From Delphinapterus leucas (lineage: Eukaryota; Chordata; Mammalia; Artiodactyla; Monodontidae), in the NCBI RefSeq assembly GCF_002288925.2, contig NW_022098050.1, forward strand, positions 3,346,760 to 3,410,759: a stretch of 64,000 bases of DNA, written 5' to 3'. Shown here piece after piece: positions 59,600 to 64,000 of this stretch; the stretch's first letter is position 1; every line of letters starts with the position of its first letter. Made by a program: the position numbers and the translations under genes. Below the pieces are notes generated by a model that was given only the letters and a program-made list of their open reading frames with translations, was not told where the DNA came from and did no database searches.

Positions 59600-61560
59600 C
59601 ATAGGTGTGGTTCCATCAATCAGGCTGAGTCAGTAGAACTTGAGCCCCAGGCCACTGTAATTAGAGGGGTAAGTACAGGTCTCAGGCTGGCCAATCAGGG
59701 GCTCGCTCAGCGACAATTTTTTTTTTTTTAAATACAGCAGGTTCGCTCAGAGGCTTTTAAAACAAAGCCCGGTTGAAAGAATTCCTCTTATTTTCCTCTT
59801 TGGTTAGACATTGTATGAATGTGACCTAAGAAATGCTAGTTTTGAGTGGGGCTCAGAACAAGAGAAGACCCTGTCATATGTCTGGGCCACTTTGTAAGCT
59901 GCTCTGTCACTTGGGCCATGTGACCCAGGAGATCTACTGGTGCGCAGTTTGAAGTCTTTGGCAAGCCCCTCTAGGTGAAGCAAGATCCGACCCTTAAAAC
60001 TTTGCAGCAAATCCCTGCCATCCTTGGTGGATAACTACGACCCTTTTCAGAATCAACTTTTGGCTTTTTGTTACTGGGCCTTCCTAGAGATGAAATGCTT
60101 AACTGTGGACCACCAAGTTACCATGTAGCCTGAGCCACTCATCTTGAACTAGTGTTGTCCAACTAGCCAAGCCATACAGCTGGGTATTCATAGCAGCACT
60201 CCACCATCAAATGGAAGTGATACATATGTAATCAGGCTCGTGCAGGCCTGGAAGGCATAAGTTGCATTAGGAAGTGGCCCATATACTTATGGCCCCTACT
60301 TCTGCTACATTACCTTCTGTGTTCCAGCCCCCATCTCTGGCCTGATGGAGCGTTCCCAATGGCCTGTTGACCGAGGAAGAAAAACCTCAGATAGTTCTGC
60401 CTGGCATGTAGGTACTGCCTTAAAGTGGAGTGTGGCAGCACTACCACCCTACTCTCTCACAGCCCTAAAGAACAGCAGTGAGGGGGAATCCTCCCAGTAG
60501 GCAGGATTATGAGTAGTCTACCTGGTTACTTGAATAGACATATTGGATATGGATTTTCCTTCTCTGTCCACATGCTTCTGCCCAAATTGTCATCTGTGGT
60601 CTTATGGAATACCTTACCCACCATCGTGGTATTTCACACAGCACTGCTTCCAATCAAGGAACTCACTTCACAGCAAATGAAGTGAGGCAATGGGCTCAGA
60701 CTCATGGAATTCACTGGTCTTACCACGTTCCCTATCATCTTGAAGCAGCTTGATTGAAGTGGAGAGGCCTTTTGAAGACAGGGTTAATGCACAGCTAAGT
60801 GGCAACACCTTGCAGGGCTGGGCAAGGTGGTCCTGGATGCTGTATATGCTTTGAGTTGCCATCCAATACATGATGCTGTTGATCCCATAGCCAATATTCA
60901 TAGATCCCTGAGCATAGCCGTGGAAATGGGAGCGGCACCGTTCGCTATTACCTCTAGTGATTTATTAGCAAAATGTTATTTCCCATCCCTGTGATACATA
61001 GGCTCTGCTTGTCTAGAGGTCTGAGTTCCAAAGAGAGGAATGCTTCCACCAAGGCACCCAACAATGATTCTACTGAAATGGGAGTTAGGATTGCTGCCCA
61101 GACACTCTGGGTGCCTTGTGCCACTGAATGAACAGGCAGAGAAGGGGGTTCCTGTCTGACTAGGGTGATGAATCCTGAGAGGTGATTATCAGGAAGAAAT
61201 TGTGTTGCTACTGCCACACAATGGGTACCCCCATTTCCTGCTTTTCTGGAAAGCAGGAAATCCTTAAGAGTCCCTCTTAATACTCCCATGTCCTATGATA
61301 GACGTCAACAGAAAATTACGACAACCCAATTCAGGCAGGGCTGCTAATATCCCAGAACCCTCAAGAATGAAAGTTTGCGACACTTCACCAAACAAAGAAC
61401 CACGACCAGCAGCTGAGGTGCTTGTTGACAGCAAAAACGAATACAAAATGGTAGACTATGGGAAGGTAGTTATAAATATCAGATGTGACCATTTGGCCCT
61501 CGCAGAGACAGACTGCAATAGTTATATTTCTTCCTAATTTTAATACAGATATGTTTGTAT
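59600..61560 (+). mobile_element. ERVL-MaLR internal remnant
   Basis: Reads like the internal part of a MaLR retrotransposon in forward orientation: CCATACAGCTGGGTATTCAT, CAGTGAGGGGGAATCCTCCC, GACTAGGGTGATGAATCCTGA, CAACCCAATTCAGGCAGGGC and GCTGAGGTGCTTGTTGACAG. Multiple stops make it non-coding. The boundaries and exact family are uncertain. Confidence 0.55.
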
Positions 61561-61859
61561 ATATATATTAACTAGATGTTTTCTTTCTTTTCTCATCTCC
61601 TTATCATCTAATGTGACATATATTAATAATGTTTTATATCTCAAAGATATCAAAGGAAAAGAATGAACATCACCAAGGACAATAAAAGGACCTTTGTATT
61701 CTCTTCTGGGGAAAGGGTTAGCATTTTTTGGTTGTATGTGGAATAGTTGTATAACACTAGGCAGAAGGAGAGCTTTGGCATTGTCTTGATTCAGATATTA
61801 AGTATACTTTAAGGAGATTTGTATGGATGCCAAGTTGACTAGGGGTGGATTTTAATGGC

Positions 61860-62440
61860 TTCGTGATGCGTCAACGTGGTTAGGCTGAGCTACATTTCCC
61901 AGAATTCACTCTCTTGTTTCCAGTTAGGGGAGATTCTCGGGAGATTTGGAGGCTGGAAGAGAAGCAGTGGCCATTTTGTAGCTCACACATGTTGCCGATT
62001 TGCTGACTTACCTCGTTGGTGTGAAGCAGCAGCTGGGCTTGCAACTGCTCCACCCTCCCCTGATCCTCCTTCGGCTTCTTCAACTCCGAGGCCAGGTGTA
62101 TGTGTTTTGCTGTGTGATGAAGAGCCCCCGCTGGAGATGCTCACGGCCAAGGTCAGAGGCAATAAGAACATGAGTTCCAGTTCTTCCTCATGGGGCTCTA
62201 GCTTGTGCTTGTTGGTTCTAACCTACCTTTGATCTCCCCCACTCCACGTTACATCCTCCTTCCCTACTGCCTGCTCCATGAACTTCAAGCTCCAGCATTA
62301 GACTCAGAGACAACAGACATAGAGAGACTGCTTAGTAAGCGCCCACAACCGCAGAAGAGCGATTCCCTGTAACAAATTCATATTGGACTTACGCAATTTA
62401 TATCTGCTTCTCTGGTTGAACTCAGACTGATACAGGTGAG
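61860..62440 (+). mobile_element. LTR-like repeat, family not assigned
   Basis: GAGCTACATTTCCCAGAATTC and GGGAGATTTGGAGGCTGGAAG at the start, and TCTGGTTGAACTCAGACTGATACAGG at the end, have the feel of a dispersed mammalian LTR repeat. I cannot name it. Confidence 0.4.
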
Positions 62441-64000
62441 GAGCGAGTGTGGGGTGAAAATAAGTTTAGTTTAGAACATGTGAAGATTGCAGTATGGGGG
62501 GAACCAACAACGTGGGGACTGTCTAGTGCTAAGATAATTTGAAATTCAGTAGGAGAGAGAAGGAGAGGGGTATAGATTTGAAACGCCTGCATGGAGGTGA
62601 AAGCGGAAGTCACTGCAGTGGATGAGATCCTTGAGGACACTGGAGAAAAAGGAAGAAAAGGAAAAAGAGGCTTGGAGAATACAAGTCAAACAGGGAAGAG
62701 TGAAGGAAGACATAGCAAACATCAGCTTCCATATCTTGACAAGGGACATCTGAGTCCCAAGGGGGAAAAGGCCTTTTTTTTTTTTTTGCCAGATAAAACT
62801 TGTAGAAAGGAAGGATAGAACTTGTACAAGGGAACATGACCCAGTTCTAGAGGCTGACAGAAAATGGAACCCAGTAAGGAAACATCAGTTAGATCCTGTA
62901 GTTAAATCTCAATCCTGTTAGGACTGAGTCTCATAACTTCAAAGCCCTCACCTTGGGTCATAACTCTGTTTGTGGCAGCCTAAGAGAGGAGCAGAGGAGC
63001 GGGCCAGAGCACTTCTGAAGCAGGAATACTTTAATGTGGCAACAGGAAACAATCGATTGGTATTCCAGAGGCTATGCATTTGAAAAGGAGTGTAACTCGT
63101 GTGAGACTGGGATGTTTTTGCCAAAAGACTATCCCCAGATACGTACCTGCATCCAACTGTGATGATATTGATTGCCCAAAGAAGACCCCAGTCCTTGGCC
63201 CAGTGGGGTCTGCTCAAGGCCCTGTGGAGATAGTTCGGGCCCTTTCACCCTTTATTCCGAACAAGATTCTAGGGCTGCCAACTTTGGAGATTGTGCAACT
63301 GACCCCCTGCAGAAGGTTGCATCCATCATACCATCTCCCCACTCTCCCCTTAATCCTTGCTGATTCTGTTGATGTTGGCACATCCCCGGGGCCTCTGCCT
63401 TTTAGAATGCTGATTCATCCAGAAAGCATCTGCTGGAGGTAACAGCCTTGTCACATGTTTCAAGTCACAGAAGGATGTGTTGGAGGAGAGGAAAAGCTTT
63501 CATTTACTCTCTTGTAATCAACCCAGACGTCAGCATCACAGCAAGGATTGGGGCTGGAAAATTAGTCCCGGAGGCTAAAGAAGGGCTTCCAGCTGCAAGA
63601 GGAACAGCTAACACACATCCCCTGTATGTGTGTGCACAGTGTAGGCTGCCTCTCCCTTTGGCTGTACCCATGCCCTTTCTCCTGTTCCTAAAGACCTTTC
63701 TTGGATCTCGAGAGTTTCTGGCTCATTGTGAGGTCTTCAGGGAGGCTGGAGCACATGCAGAAACCCTGCTGTTGGCCAGAGGTATGAGGGCTCCAGCCAA
63801 GTACAAAAACAAGTCAAGTTTAGAAACAATGAGTTAATAGTCCTTCGTGGGTTGCATCGTGCTGTTAGTGATAACTAATCAAAGGCTTCATTTAGTCAAA
63901 TCCTGTTGGACTTTTTTGTTCCATCTGCCTTTCAAGGATCAGCCTTTCTCTGACCCTGGTAAATAGCCAAAGAAAAGTTGCCGCAAGGAAAAGTTACAAG

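Larger units (their letters stand above)
55001..64000 (-). other. SRPX 5' flanking region
   Basis: No coding exon is visible here. RPGR, the next gene in the human order, is not reached. Recognised elements are MIR, MER20, L1 and MaLR remnants. About 55370-56420, 56975-58025, 58300-59600 and 62450-64000 hold nothing I can assign. Confidence 0.7.

Noticed and set aside
59600..61560. Possible retroviral gene
   Set aside because: It is a MaLR-type internal remnant with many stops in all frames.
1..64000. CRISPR array, operon or bacterial mobile element
   Set aside because: No regularly spaced direct repeats or bacterial gene layout; spliced gene structure and mammalian repeats explain the window.

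Overview
This is mammalian nuclear DNA, almost certainly from a cetacean. It carries at least 22 tRNA-derived SINEs of the CHR type, in a short GC-rich form and a longer form, along with 5'-truncated L1 copies. I saw no primate Alu, no pig PRE-1 and no ruminant BovB or Bov-A signature. CHR SINEs are known from whales, hippos and ruminants, and the young-looking short GC-rich form points to whales. I cannot tell toothed from baleen whales.

The only protein-coding gene I can support is SRPX (sushi-repeat-containing protein, X-linked; also called DRS or ETX1), on the minus strand. Its first four coding exons are present with clean splice sites: exon 1 (signal peptide, 54599-54689), exon 2 (10523-10582), exon 3 (first sushi domain, 4194-4385) and exon 4 (second sushi domain, 2076-2252). 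All junctions are phase 1, so exons 2, 3 and 4 are symmetric cassettes. The rest of the protein (HYR domain, third sushi domain, C-terminal domain) must lie left of base 1. Intron 1 is about 44 kb and fills most of the window. By orthology the window is X-linked, near RPGR and OTC in human, but neither of those genes is present here.

Layout: 1-2075 is part of intron 4, with old hAT repeats and a small L1 insertion. 2253-4193 is intron 3, with a solo retroviral LTR close to the exon 4 acceptor. 4386-10522 is intron 2, with three SINEs. 10583-54598 is intron 1, dense in SINEs, L1 fragments, MaLR remnants and DNA transposons. About 53950-55000 is a CpG island over exon 1 and the promoter. 55000-64000 is 5' flanking sequence with MER20, L1 and a long MaLR-like internal remnant.

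No novel coding system is evident. The items most worth a second look are: a candidate alternative exon at 20750-20943 that would join exon 1 in frame; a 48-bp tandem duplication split by a SINE; a 60-bp near-perfect TG/TA/CA palindrome; an inverted pair of about 155-bp segments 4.3 kb apart; an 80-bp mariner MITE; and a 9-bp repeat inside the signal-peptide codons.
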